The notes: generated by a model from the letters alone, not told the origin. 64,000 nucleotides of DNA from Sarcomyxa edulis (GCA_009761415.1 QUOL01000022.1:248001-312000); one strand, 5' to 3'; shown: positions 34,013 through 46,361, counted from the first letter of the stretch. Translations and numbers: made by a program.

Positions 34013-36164
34013 TTACATGTGTGTCTCTGGTGCTGTGGGCATATAAGGATCCGTAGGGTCGTACTCATCTCCACGATGTCTGCGTCTTGCAAAGCGCAAG
34101 TACCGCGAGAACCGATTGTGATGGGGACTCGGAGGCCCACCGTGCGGAGTCAACACATCCAAACCTTCTTCTGACTCCCCAGATGACAATATCGTCTCCA
34201 ACGCATGGAAGTCTGAAAAAACCAATCAGGACGTACATCAGTGGAAGTGGGAGGAAACCTTGGCAAGACCCACCTTGCCTGCAAATGGGACATGAACTTG
34301 ATAATTCCAAAAGCCAAGGATCGACACATCGTTGGTGGAAGCGATGTTTCCCTTCGCAAGGGAGTACTCGAAGATCGTCACCTTCTTCGAAGTCAATGAT
34401 GCAGATGGGACATGTTTCTCGTCCCATCGACGCCGGTACAACTTCCTCAGTCGGTTCCCATTTCCCAGAAGCAGGATTGGAATTAGGAACCCGTGGTCTT
34501 CTAGGAGCTGCATAGTGAGAGACATCTACCGAAACCGGCCTAGGGGCACTACTAGTGCTTGCCTCGGCTTGGTCGGGCTGGGAGGTAGAATCACCAGCCG
34601 ATACCTCCTTCGTGGGAGGAGAATGTTTTTGAAAAACGTCATCAGGGACTGGATCAGCTTGGACGACGGTTGAGGGTTCTGTCAGAATGCGACGCGCTTT
34701 GCCGCCATTTTCTGGGTCGCCAGTACTATCATCATCGGCCTCCCATTCTGTCATCTCGATGTGAGCGCCGGCCTTACTGCCTAAAGAGGAGGGTCGAGCT
34801 TCCACATCCTTGTTGGTGATGTCGTCTATGGTCCGATCGATCGTGGAAGGGGTCGCAGGTCCAAATTTGACGACAGGGAATGTATCGAGAATAGCTCGTG
34901 TGAGTCCACGGGCACGGCTTTGTCCACCTCCGCCTCCTTGAGAGTCACGAGCTGCAGAACGTGGGCCGTACCGTTCTGGATGACGAACAGCCCGTACGGC
35001 CTAGTAGGATGCCGATTTAGATGCAAATATATATGATAGAGGATGTCAAGACGTACACCGGAGACAATGACCACGCAGAAGAGCGCTGAGACGCAACCCG
35101 TGATTACATACAGGACTATCCTTGGGTGGGAGCATCGATGAGTCGTATATGATACATAGAAATGAAGAAAACGATAAGCTCACATGGCCAGGCTTGTATT
35201 CTGGGAAGGACCGGGAGGTGACCCATCGTCTCGGGCTACCATGAACACGTGTTCTGGAGCAGAATGGCTGGATAAGATATGGTTGGCGAGTGCAGCCTTC
35301 CCTGAGTCGTCGGCAGTCTGGTCGTCGGCAGGTGCAACATTAGAAGGTAATATAAATGTAGCAACTACATGAGTAGGAGCCAACTCATTTAGTGAATCTA
35401 TGAGCCTGGAATGGAATGCAAATCAAGCAGCGAACCGTTTAGGCAGGTAAATGAGACTCACCGGGAGGTCTGGAGTGACCGTGTCGTGAATACATGCATG
35501 CGTGGACTGGGTAATGCTACGGGAAGGGACGAGATTCAGCCATCACTTTCTGCTGAAACTTACGAACGAAACAACCTTTCCACAAGTCTTCATATGATGG
35601 ATCAATGATGCACGCTGAAGAATGCAAGGAGTACATCAAGATGGCTGTCGCTCCGTTGATGCGGGCAAGAGTGAAAACTTTGTCGTAATCTGTCATGTTG
35701 GCGTCACAGGCCACCAGGGCAATCCATGGCGCTATCGCTGCACAATACTAGTAGATCAATCTCCAGACTGAGAGCACAGTAAGACCTGGCGACTGCGTAC
35801 TGAGTGGTATCGTTGCGTGCATGTCATAGAGTTGTACAAGAGAGCCCTGCAATGAGATTCGGTCATTCAAGCTATCAAGAAAGACTACGTATGCGCACTT
35901 GCCTTTGTTGAGCCGTTGGTTCCAGCAAGTAGCTGAATAACCTCGTCGTCGTGAGACCTGTGCATTGGCGATTCTAAAAAAGATCGATGTACAAAAAGAA
36001 TGGATGCATACGAACCCAGTGGCCGACCATTCCAGATGAAGAGTTGCGGTTTTGCTACCCTCAGTCGTGCTATTTGTTGGAGTGGCAGGGATGTACGCAT
36101 TGACAGTCGAGATCAGCAGTAGCAAGGTCCACCAGGTTAGCCATTCGAATCCGTGAGCCAACAT
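34013..36164 (-). CDS. PA-TM-RING-H2 E3 ubiquitin ligase
   Basis: Predicted endomembrane ubiquitin ligase. It starts with a signal peptide (MLAHGFEWLTWWTLLLLIST). The lumenal part resembles a protease-associated domain, with ALVACDANMTDYDKVFTLAR and INGATAILMYSLHSSAC. A membrane segment follows near 35100, encoded with VLYVITGCVSALFCVVIVSG. The cytoplasmic part is long and disordered (Ser/Pro/Glu-rich) and carries a RING-H2 finger: ETCPICIIDF, then PCEGKHRFHQRCVDPWL and SSSCPICR, giving the C-x2-C...C-x-H-x2-H-x2-C...C-x2-C pattern. The tail is His/Arg-rich and ends PTAPETHM. The layout matches the GRAIL/RNF13 class. Substrates are unknown. It lies head to head with the TM9SF gene, about 290 bp apart. 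Confidence 0.8.
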
Positions 36165-36454
36165 GACCGCAACCCCGCCGGAAAATGTCCAACGATGGAA
36201 AAAGGAGACGGTGAAAGGAAGGATATTTAGTATATATATCCCTCTACTTCACGCCTGAGGGAACCCACGCCAACCCAGCCGGTAAAGTTAAATGCGTGTG
36301 TTTGACCGAGTCCGTGTGAGGCAGCAATGAAGTGACTTTCGGACAAAAATTAAATGACTTCCAAAGCGGGCCATGTATTTGCGCAAATATTTTGACGCCT
36401 GCTCACTGTGCAGCGCGACGATCAAGTCAACGCCAACACCAACGTTCAATAACC

Positions 36455-39374
36455 ATGCATATATCTCTGCTAGCCGCTGCAGTGGCTCTAGCCATTCCGC
36501 TATCCTCAAGGGCTTTCTATCTGCCTGGAGCTGCACCTCACAACTTTGTTCAAGGCGAACAAGTCAATCTCTTCGTGAACGCCCTCACACCTATGATTTC
36601 TAGTGCAGATGACGCGAAACTAGTGCGAGATATGACTATCCATCTCTCGGGCTATACTGACTTGCCATTTGACTTAGAAATCCTTGATTAATTGTCAGTC
36701 TTGACTTGATTATTCCATGTGGATGGACTGTGACAACTCTCCAGACGATTATTACAACCCAAAATTCCACTTCTGTAGGCCGGAGGGAGAGCCCAAGAAG
36801 CAAGCAGAGGGACTGGGGTCAATCTTGTTTGGAGACAGAATCTTCAATTCACCCTACGATGTATGTCATTTCCAAATATCGTGTATTTCCATCCTAACAG
36901 TACACCTAAGATCAAAATGCTCGAGAACAACCGGACGTGCCAAACTCTCTGTGTCGCCCCTGATATTCCCGGAGAAGATGCGAAATTTATCAATGACCGG
37001 ATTCGAGAGGACTACGCGCTTAATTGGCTCGTTGACGGACTACCTGCGGCTGAAATGAAAGTGGACTTACGGAACGGCGATTTATTCTTCGATATGGGCT
37101 TTAATCTCGGTAACGACGACGGTCCGTTTCAAGATATGCCTGCCTTGAATAACCACTATGAAATTGTTTTGCGGTGCGTTCGTCCATGACCTGCTTTTGA
37201 TTTCTCTCTCATATTTGGTATTCTCACAGATATCATACGCCCAGCCCAGGGAATCACCGTGTGGTAGGTGTCCTGGTATGGCCTGGAAGGTGTGTGTTGT
37301 CTCGCTGCTAGTCTTGTGATACTCGGCTCACTCCTCATCAGTATTGGTGGTGCACAGACCGAAGAACCAGTCTGTGATACTGAAGGTGCTAGTCCTCTGA
37401 TACTTAGCGAAGACCGGCCCAATACCATACGTTATACCTATAGGGTTACCTGGAATGTGTGTATCTTCTTCAGAATTGACTGTACTCTGCTAATATCCAA
37501 CCTTCGCCCCTCAGGAATCAGACACGCCTTGGGTAGGAGACCCGTTCTTACCTTCTTGGGGTATCGGAATTTATTGTCAATCTTTAGGCCACTCGTTGGG
37601 ATAACTATCTACATATCTTCGACCCGCGCATCCATTGGTTCAGTCTCGTCAATTCCCTCGTCATCGTCGTCTTCCTCTGCGTGATGGTCTCAATGATCCT
37701 ACTCCGCAGCGTCTCTCGTGACGTAGGCAATACATATTGACTTGTTTTTGAGCGACACTGAATTCTCTTCTCCGCAGATCTCGCGATATAATGCGATAGA
37801 CCTCAGTGTTTGTCTATCCATCATATGCATTTCCCTACCACCCACTGATACCATCTCTTAGGAGGACGTACAAGAAGATTGGGGATGGAAACTCGTTCAT
37901 GGAGAAGTTTTCCGGACGCCTAGGAATCCTATGCTTCTGTCTGTTATGGTGGGCAACGGTGCCCAACTATGCTCAATGGTCGGAGTCACTCTAGGTTTGT
38001 TGGCCTATCTTTACTATTTTGCTGTGTTCTGATCGAGTGACCAAGTTTTCGCTTTACTCGGGTTCCTGTCGCCCTCAAATCGTGGGTCGCTCGCTACCGT
38101 CATGATTGTATGTTGGACATTCTTTGGAGGGTGCGTGTTGATACCAAGACCTCGCATTGATGAGATATTGATCCGCTCGTATAGTATCGGCGGTTATTTC
38201 TCAAGCCGAGTCTATGCTTCTCTAGGTGGCACAAATCGCCGCAAAAATGCTTTCCTGACTGCTACAGTATTACCCACGTGAGTCTTCCGATTCAAAACTA
38301 CAGTATCATGCCGACGTCTATGGTTCAGGGTGATCTTCGTCGTAGTATTCCTACTCAATCTTTTCCTACTTACTGCCGGATCATCGGGTGCTGTTCCATT
38401 CGGTAAGCTCTCCCAGTGAATATGCTCGCGACAGCATATCTTACAGACAGTTTTAGGTACAATGCTCCTCATCGTCTTCCTATGGTTCGGAATCTCCGCC
38501 CCTTTGTCTGCCGTAGGCGCCTGGTTTGGTTCTAAACACGGCGTGCGTCAAATTTCCATTTTTGCCCCCGTCTTTGCTTGAATTTGTGTATTTATCATTA
38601 TCTCTCTTCAAGGCTGTACGACATCCTGTACGCGTGAACCAGATCCCCCGACAGATCCCTCCATCCCCAAAATACCTCAAGCCTTGGGTAAGGCACATTG
38701 TCTTGTTGCCACAACCCAATAGCGCTCATTATCTTCCATATTCTTCTAGATATCCGCCATACTCAGCGGAATCCTTCCGTTCGGTAAGTACCATGGTAAC
38801 GCTGCGTCCGTCCGTCCGTCTGCTAACTCAGCGTAACCGAGCAGGTGCTGCATTTGTCGAACTGTACTTTGTTCTTTCAAGTCTCTTCGCCTCTCGCGCA
38901 TACTACGCTTTCGGCTTCTTAGCCTTGACTGCGGGAGTCGTCGCTCTTACAACAGCGACTGTCACCATTCTATTCACATACTTCATTCTCTGCGCAGAGG
39001 AATACAGGTATAAGATCTTGCTGTCATCCTCGTGTCTTTTACTTACTTGCGCTTCTCCGCATGACAGATGGCACTGGCGAGCATTCCTCACGGGCGGAGG
39101 GAGTGCCTTTTGGCTTTTAGCCTACGGACTGTTCTACTGGGCCTCTCGGTTATCCCTCGATTCTCTATCGAGCGTCATCCTATACCTGGGATACCTATTC
39201 CTTCTAGTGTTGTTGGATTTCCTTGTTACAGGTACGTGTTATCTTGAGCTTTCCCTTTTCGTTGTTCTTCACCTCGTTTGTCTCGAAAATTGACGGTGCG
39301 TTCTAGGGACAATCGGGTTTTTGGCTTCGTATTGGGCTGTTAGGAGACTGTATAGTGCGATTCGGGTCGATTAG
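36455..39374 (+). CDS. TM9SF / EMP70 nonaspanin
   Basis: A nine-helix membrane protein of the Golgi and endosomes. Signal peptide MHISLLAAAVALAIPLSSRA leads to YLPGAAPHNF and the typical lumenal region. A 16-nt exon (36678-36693) encodes KSLIN and joins to YDYYNPKFHFCRPEG, then GLGSILFGDRI and SPYD, all family hallmarks. The lumenal domain ends near RVTWNESDTPWATRWD. Nine membrane helices follow, with ISRYNAIDL, LVHGEVFRTP, YFSSRVYASLGG, NAFLTATVLP and HPVRVNQIPRQIP. The C-terminus ends SAIRVD, a variant of the KxD signal that binds COPI and keeps these proteins in the Golgi. About a dozen introns are needed. Conserved motifs throughout make this identification secure; individual splice sites are less so. 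Confidence 0.9.
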
Positions 39375-39748
39375 GTGCTGGTAATAATAATAGGGCATTT
39401 GACCTGGGTGAGCGGATGTGTATACCATAGACCTCGTCGACGAGAAATAGTATTTATGTGATACCAATTGGTGATTCAAGTTGATATGAACACTTGCACT
39501 AAGATTTCGAGTTCATTGATGACGTGCTCGGCGAAGAGTCGTGATTTTTGATTGACGCCTTAAAACCATACAGACCCCAGTCAGCACGTCGTGCTGCACG
39601 ATTCTTCATCCAATCTTGAGCAGTGTCCACCATAGTATCACCGTAAATGTTCAGATGTGATTACATTTGTCAGATTGTCCATTGCAAATTGTATCCGAAA
39701 CTAATTGAGAATGGTCCATTCTGATATCCTCGACAACGAACGCCTGCT
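39375..39748. other. Intergenic, convergent 3' ends
   Basis: 3' regions of the TM9SF gene and Kre9-like paralog 3. No gene seen. Confidence 0.45.
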
Positions 39749-40401
39749 TTACGCAGTGATGGTGAACGCAGGGCTCAACTGCAAGAGTCAAATCTCGGTG
39801 AGACGAAGGATTCACCGATGAAACGAGCGAGAAACTCACGTTTCCTGAATCTCCAAACACTAGAGAAAATCATCAATGAGTTCGCCGCAAGTCCACATGT
39901 AAGAAGAAAATACTCACAGATAATACTGTAATCATCGCCCGGTACGACCGCGGGCACAGTGACTTCCACAGACCCTTGTAGCATAGAGAAATTGCTTGCC
40001 AAGATACCTGGAGTCAAGACAAGATTTGTCTCTATTTGAGCGAGCTGCCAGTGTTCGATATTGACTGTGTACGTATACGTACCATCTAGAATGACGAATC
40101 CTTTGCTGAGTCTAACCTCCCCTACGACGTCTGTGATTTCGGCAGGAGGGTTGGAGGTGTCCCTAGCATAAACATAAGTACTCCTTAGTACAATATCGAG
40201 AGAGATAGATATTAGAGAGACGAAGGTATACCAGGTTATAATCTGTTGTTGCCCAATAACCCAGACTGAACTGGCGTCGGGGGATGTGACGACAGGATCC
40301 CATATGTCCCTCTCTACGACGGTAATTGGGGAAGCGTAGGCTACACTTGCTGTTGAGATCAACAAAGCGAGGATGGATTTCGTGAAGTTCGTGAATTGCA
40401 T
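39749..40401 (-). CDS. Kre9/KNH-like small secreted protein, paralog 3
   Basis: Third member of the family found at 31674 and 32964, on the opposite strand and about 7 kb away. Signal peptide MQFTNFTKSILALLISTASV, then RDIWDPVVTSPDASSVWVIG, the W before the first intron, DTSNPPAEITDVVGEVRLSK, ILASNFSMLQGSVEVTVP, VVPGDDYSII, VFGDSGN and the end LSPAFTITA. Exon borders match the other two. Its promoter carries the same TATA/CAGTTTCCACTCGA pair. Confidence 0.8.
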
Positions 40402-40434
40402 GATGTTTGATATGTGTGAATGAGTGAGTGAGTG

Positions 40435-40479
40435 TCGAGTGGAAACTGGGTTTCCCTGAATGAGAGGGGATGGTTTTAT
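40435..40479 (-). promoter_or_regulatory. Core promoter: TATA plus CAGTTTCCACTCGA element
   Basis: On the minus strand TATAAAA (40479-40473) is followed 31 nt later by CAGTTTCCACTCGA (40448-40435), the same layout as the two tandem paralogs. Confidence 0.6.
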
Positions 40480-41928
40480 ACCTTTCATTACGAGCCGCCG
40501 GGTTGCCGAAAGTTGAGTCGAGAGGACTAGATTCCATTAAGCACAACGCCGGCGCCGAAGATCGTGGGGATGCCCGTTGGGCAGAGCAGCGTCACCGTGT
40601 GCTACAACGGCAGAACAGAACAGAACAGAACATGAGGGTGACGATACCATCGAAGGACGGCGAGGTAGTCCGTATGGGAGTCTACGGTGGTACACTCGTA
40701 TTCTGGTTTGTGTTCCCGAAGGTAGTGACATACAGATGCCGTGATTTACCAGAAGAAGAAGAACTGCGAATCCGAAGACAACAGGCGGCATGTAGATCAG
40801 TTGATCCATTGGTTGGAAGACGGTCCTGGTAGAATTCAAGTTTGGAAGCTTGATCTCGGTATAAGCGCTGTGCCGTCGCCGTCGCCGTTTCGTTCTTGCT
40901 GCTTGGGTGTGAGTTCCGTAAAGTCACCAGCATGTATATGCATATGGTGCGCTGCCAGTGTCCAGTGTGGACGGGCAGTCGAGGCCTTGGGTGTTACGCA
41001 ACGGAACGACGAAGGAAGTCAGCAAGGCCCCTAGAGAGGTTGAGAGCTTCTGAGAATGAGAACATGGCAATCACTGTCTTCCCCGCTCAGCTGTACGACG
41101 GAAAACCCGATTTGCCGATGAGCAGACCACCGACGTTTGAATTTCGTAATGACCTGAGGTTGACTTGTCGACATGTTCATTTTGGATGGCGTTGGCTTGA
41201 GCGATGCATCGACTTTGTAAAATGTAGAATTCCCGCCTGTTCTTGAGACGAGCAGCTCGCGAATTATGGATGGATCCTGGTCCCGAGAAGAACGATGCTC
41301 TGACTTGGACTGGTACGTCTTCTTTTCCCGAAGGTGAAGATTCTGGAATACGACTCGGAAATCAAGATGGTCCCATATGATGTAGACACTGTACAGCTGT
41401 TGAGCGTTTGTATCAGGAAATTCTTGAGGTCGCCGCCATCGTTCCAACTTGAGGAGAAGCCCGACCAACATTCTACTTAGTCCACGCGCTCATTATTTCA
41501 TTCTTCACGGTGTCGGTGTCGAAGGAGGATGGCTGGGGGTCCGTGCGCCAGATCGACTCTCTGCATATTGAGACACGACAAAGGCTAGTAGGATTTGCGT
41601 CCAAGCCATCGGAGTACTAGTCACAGTTGCGTGCGGCGGAAGGATCTCATGAAGCTCTGACAGTGGAAATCAAACAAAGTGGAAAACGAGAGAATGACCG
41701 GATCCGCTTGGCCGGCATTCGCTGTGTTTGGCACCGACCATGGAATCAAACTCATTCTCATCGATCGTAGACCACTGGCCAGGATCCGCTACCGCCAAAT
41801 TCCACAAACACAAAAGCAACACAAAAACAGAAATCTATAATTGAATCGAACGTCAGAACCTCTCCGCAAGTCTCAGTCACTATAAGTAGTACAGTAGACT
41901 ACATCGCATCACATGATCACATCAACCT
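40480..41928. other. Unassigned, possible multi-exon gene on minus strand
   Basis: A 146-codon minus frame lies at 41471-41031 (starting MLVGLLLKLERWRR), and another at 40839-40537 contains a hydrophobic piece (MPPVVFGFAVLLLL) just before a possible donor. Further up, MAWTQILLAFVVSQ looks like a signal peptide. These may be exons of one membrane or secreted protein, but I could not join them and recognise no family. A short tandem (ACAGA)n run is at 40614-40630. Confidence 0.25.
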
Positions 41929-42103
41929 TCACTCAGCAATCCCAGTCGTAGACCCAACATACAAATACTCCCCGGTGGGATCGAAACATAGACCGGCGAG
42001 GTCTACGTCTGGGCCACGGGGATTGGGATTGGGGTTGTCACTTGAAGAGGCGCTGGCACTTGGTGGACCTCCATGACTATCGTCCGAACCTCCATCACTA
42101 CCC

Positions 42104-42136
<33 letters not shown>

Positions 42137-43621
42137 AAGGAGTTAAAGGAAGGCACACAAACAACCTCCTCCACCTCAAACGTCTTCGCGTCGATTATGT
42201 GGACCATGTCGGTATGCTCGTTAAAAACCAACACCTCCTTCCCCCTTCCACCACCTCCACCACCAAACTTCAAACACCTAGCTCCCCACCCAAAATAATC
42301 ATTCCAGATCCCACCCCTCGGCACCCGATTCCTTGTTTGATCTGTCTGTATAACCTTCGTTATCATCGGAACCTGTGTCTTCCTAACATCAAATACCATC
42401 ACTGAGCCGTGGTGTGTGGATACGGCGAATGTATTTCCGGAGGAGGAGAATGAGGAGGAGAAGCTTGCTGGGTCTTGGTGTTGGGGGAGGTGGGGGGAGG
42501 AGAGGTGGGGGGGGAATGGGAATGGGAAGAGGATGGGGGGAGTGTGAGTGTTGTTATGTGTTCGAATGTTATTTGTGAGGACGAGGATGAGGACGAGGAC
42601 GAGGAAGAGGAAGAGGACGAGGAGGATGGGGACGAGGAAGAAGAAGAGAGAGCGTGGAGGTGCACTTGATTCGAATCGCCTACGGAGAGGAGAGTTCGGC
42701 CGGTTGGTGATATCGAGCCTGCGGAACAGTAAGTAACACTTCTTTGATCTTCGTCGATGTTGTGTACAATCATGATGAAGAAGGGGTGGGTAGGCTTACA
42801 ATGATTAACAGGCCACTCTAACTCCAAAACCCCACACGTCAAATCCTCCAGTGTCAGTGTCAGTGTATGCCCATGCGCATTCGTTCCACTCTCCGGATCC
42901 GGCGGATGTGCGCGGACGGGAACGTCGATGAACCGGATCGTATGGTCGTTATTACACACCACCAATCGCGGGTCCCCTGTTCCTGGGAGGTGCGATGCGA
43001 GGAGCAGGGCGTTGTTCGTTAACCCTCCTCCGACCCCTCCAACCCCGTCGTTGGTGGGACTACTAGTAATGTTCCAACTGCAGAGGACATCGACGGAAGG
43101 ATAGGGAGCGAGGAGTGAGATGTGGATGTCTCCGTTTGAGCCTCCTGCTGCGTAGAGGGTGTGTCCTGGGAGTGAGAGGGGGAGGGGGAGGGCGGAGAGG
43201 CTTATTGGGAAGAAGGGGAGGTTGATTAGGGGGGCGTAGTCCTATCATAATATAGCTCGAAGTTTTAGTTTACATGGGATGGATGGAGGTATGTATTTGT
43301 GCGGTATATCTATATCACTAGCACAGACACTCACCGATCCAGCCCTAATATCCTGCCGAACGATAGATTTATAATGTATATAGTCGATGACGCCACGTTC
43401 GTGCGGGCAGACCATTAGGTCGCGGAGTTCTCTGCGTTGAGTATCATGTTAATGTTTGGGTATCATGAGATCAGATGCAGTAATTAGGTAGTCGTTGGGC
43501 GTGCTGACTCGTGATTGATTGTTATATCTGCTTGGGACGTTGTGGTGGGTGTTGGTGATATGAGTCCGTAGGAGCTACTAGCGTCATGGTCCATGGTGGT
43601 GCTGCTAGGGCCGTGAACCAT
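41929..43621 (-). CDS. DUF2415 beta-propeller-like protein, copy 1 (apparent frameshift)
   Basis: Fungal protein of unknown function with repeats resembling WD40 blades and a C-terminal DUF2415 region. It starts MVHGPSSTTMDHDASSS, then DITINHE, ELRDLMVCPHERGVIDYIHY, LPGHTLYAAGGSNGDIHISL, DPRLVVCNNDHTIRFIDVPV, SISPTGRTLLSVGDS, SVMVFDVRK, WGARCLKFGG and LAGLCFDPTGEYLYVGSTTG. Between ITTLTLPPS and DPASFSSSFSSSGNTFAV the reading frame changes. The tract there (42481-42545) is extremely C-rich and has no GT, so an intron is unlikely. The stop comes at GIAE-TGA where copy 2 has GAG TGG, so the last four residues are lost. Long Ser runs are coded by a TCC/TCG repeat at 42590-42660. It is either a recent pseudogene or affected by a base-calling error in the poly-C run. 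Confidence 0.75.
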
Positions 43622-44186
43622 TTTCTAGTGATGGTGATGCACCGGTGATGGGTTGCTTTGCCTAGGTATTACTATATGGCTTCAGCAAAAGATATATAGG
43701 GATACGGATGTAAAGTAATCAATATCAATATGTGTAGTTGGAATGGATACTCGATGGAATTTGCGTACTTACTTTCTGGCAGTATCTTCGACTGAGTTAC
43801 CGTTTGAATGAGAGGGTATCGATTCCGTTCTAGCTTAGCTATGCGGTAGTAGATTGTTAGTTAATCGTAAGGGTTGTATCAATGCCAATCTATAAAAGAC
43901 TGACAAACAGTCAAGAAGAGTCACGGCCCGGCTCACGAACCCTGTTTATTTGGCAACGGCCTCCGAAACAAACTCATCCTGCAGACTTAGGAGTACGTAA
44001 GAGCAGTGGGTTAGAATATATGTACAGAATAAACTAACCGCCTTCCTCAGACAGCTGCAGAGGGAGGTGCATCGACATCCTCCATACGAGAAACGAGGAG
44101 ATGCCCACCACATCCATACGCGTTCGAAGTGCCAATTCCAGAAAGTCAAGCTACCCGCAAGCACACTTACTCTAAGCTCCCCACCC

Positions 44187-46361
44187 TCAATCTGAGTCTG
44201 AAGCCACCTCCCCCTCCCCCTCCCCACCACCACTCTCAAAATCCGGATCAACCACAAAAATCCGATGATTATCCTTCCCCGTACGTATAATAAATATCCG
44301 TCCGTCGATGAGGTCTGTATGCATGACTCGTCGGGCGACGTCGGTGACGGGGAGGTTGTTGAGGTATAGACCGCCGGATGTGATGAGGTGTTTTGCTGCA
44401 GCTGTCCGACGCGTCAATCAAAATCAGATTAGCATGCACGATCCAGTTACGGTTACGAGAGAACCGGAGAAAGAGACAGTGGGATGGACGTACATATCGA
44501 CCCAGTAACCTCATTAACCCCCACAACCTTCGCCACCGCCCTCCCCACCACCTCATCCCTCTTCACCCTCAATAAGCGCGGGTCGTCTTGGAAGGCTTTG
44601 AGGACGGTTTTGGTGGTTAGGTAAGTGTAGTCGGAGTCGAATAGGATGCGCGAGATTAGGTGGGCTGTTTCGACGCCGCGGGCTGCGGGGGGGGGGTGGG
44701 GTGGGGGGGGGTGGGGGTCGTGTCGTGAGATTATCTTGAAGATGGAGAAGGATGGGCCTTACCTCCATGTACTAGTAGCGTCACTTCGTCTGCTAGGAGT
44801 CTTTGGAGGACTCTCTTTTCGGGTCTTTCCTATGAACCCAAAAGTATCACAAATCAATCACTGTTCATGGTAGCTACGAATGTAAACGGACGGACGTACC
44901 CTCAACTCATACCGAACCATCTCCGAGATCTTCTCGACGTCCAAGAGAGTGAACAGCTTTAGGTATTTCTCGACGTCTGCGTCTGATGTTCGTAGGAAGA
45001 ACTGCAACACCCAGACCGTCGTTAGCCCACCATTCTATCCCAACACAAACACATACAATGCACGAGAGACGATGCACGAAAGCTTCGAAAGAAAGACCCG
45101 AAGGACGTGTGGACGCGCGACGCACCTGATAAAAATCCGACACACTCGTCCTCCTCCTATCAAGCCAAACCGCATTCCCCGCACTCTTCCCAAACTTCTC
45201 ACCCGTCGCCGTCGTCAACAACGGCGTCGCGATGCCGTACGCTGGTGCGTCCCATCTGTTCCCGTCTTTGTCTTTTTCTCCTTCCCTGCCTCCGTTCCCT
45301 CCCCCCCAATTCCCATTCCCTCCCCCTCCCCCGTTCACATTCCCACTACCGGCCCCGCTCGCGCTCCCAACAGTGAACCCGGCACGTTCCCTTTCCCGTT
45401 CCCTCTCCCGATGACTCCGGATGAGCTCGAGACCAGCAACGATGTTCCCCCACTGGTCCGACCCGCCAACTTGGATCGTACATCTATGATACCTATAAAG
45501 ATGGTAAAAATCATACGCCTGAAGAAGTTGATACGTAAACTCAGTATACGAAAGCCCCTGTGGGCTACCCAACCGATTCTTAACGCTATCCCTGCCCAAC
45601 ATACTCCCCACCCTCACATACCCCCCTACCTCCCGCAGGAAATCCAGGAGCTTCATCGCCCCGTGCCACGGGAGGTTGCTGATGACGTTTGTGGGACGGA
45701 TGCCTTTGGCGTCGGGGGGGTATTTGGTGGAGGCGTAGGTTAGGGCGTTGGTGAAGAAGGTGCGGAGGGAGTGGGTTAGGTGGTGGGTGTTGGTGGCGAC
45801 TAGGGTGGGGGAGAGGGTGTGGGGGGAGCGGGGGGTTGTGCGGCCTGAGGGGTCGCCTAGTTGGGCTGTTGCTTCGCCGATCTATCCATCCCAGTAGACG
45901 CGTTGAGTGTGCGAGCGTGGTTATGAGTGTGTACATACGAAGACGCGTGTGGGGGGGGACTTACAAGAGGCAAAATCTGAAACCCACGTAACTGAAAATG
46001 AAAGAGACACATCATGGGGAGGAGGTGTCCGACATGGAGGGATGGACCTGTTGGGTCTATTCCGGCGTAGATGATGGCGGATTTTTTGGCGTCGGTTAGG
46101 GATTGGGCTAGTTTTTCGGGTCTACATTCAAAATAGAGTGTTAAAAGTTAGAATATGATATGGGATATGGACGAGTGGGAAGAGGAGGGATGGGAAGGGA
46201 AGGAAGGAATGGGAGGTGGGTGCGTACTTTGTGATAGTATGAATGAAGCCTCTCTTCTCGAGGTCTTCAAGTAGTGGGGTTGGGATTGTGTACTTTCTTT
46301 TTTGTGTGTGGGTGTGGCCATGGCGAGCGACCGCGACTGCCCGTCGTCCAAGTCGAAGCAT
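44187..46361 (-). CDS. Tyrosyl-tRNA synthetase, mitochondrial
   Basis: Charges mitochondrial tRNA-Tyr. The start [20 protein letters not shown] is basic and without acid residues, fitting a mitochondrial presequence. Then [16 protein letters not shown], the class I signature in [15 protein letters not shown] (HIGH-type), [64 protein letters not shown] and [12 protein letters not shown] (KMSKS-type). The C-terminal part includes an S4-like region ([15 protein letters not shown]). An insertion of about 60 residues, made of RERERER and Gly/Asn/Glu/Lys-rich sequence, lies between GLELI and AYGIATPLL, where bacterial-type enzymes have a short loop. A further methionine upstream at 46460 is in frame, but the inner start gives the better presequence. 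Confidence 0.88.
44687..44718 (+). repeat. G-tract, potential G-quadruplex in TyrRS intron
   Basis: Runs of 8-11, 4, 9-10 and 5 G separated by single T. On the coding (minus) strand it is the C-rich polypyrimidine tract just before the acceptor of a TyrRS intron. Confidence 0.6.

Noticed and set aside
34087..34515. 142-codon plus-strand frame
   Set aside because: Lies antisense to the RING-H2 exons whose zinc-ligand pattern is clear; its own translation has no domain.
42465..42560. Intron explaining the frame change in DUF2415 copy 1
   Set aside because: No GT (or usable GC) donor exists on the minus strand in the tract, and copy 2 has no intron there.
42475..42669. Glu/Asp-rich plus-strand frame
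   Set aside because: Complement of the Ser-run region of DUF2415 copy 1.
44949..45743. 264-codon plus-strand frame rich in Arg, Pro and Thr
   Set aside because: Antisense shadow of the TyrRS catalytic exons, open because the GC- and C-rich coding strand lacks stops in that frame.
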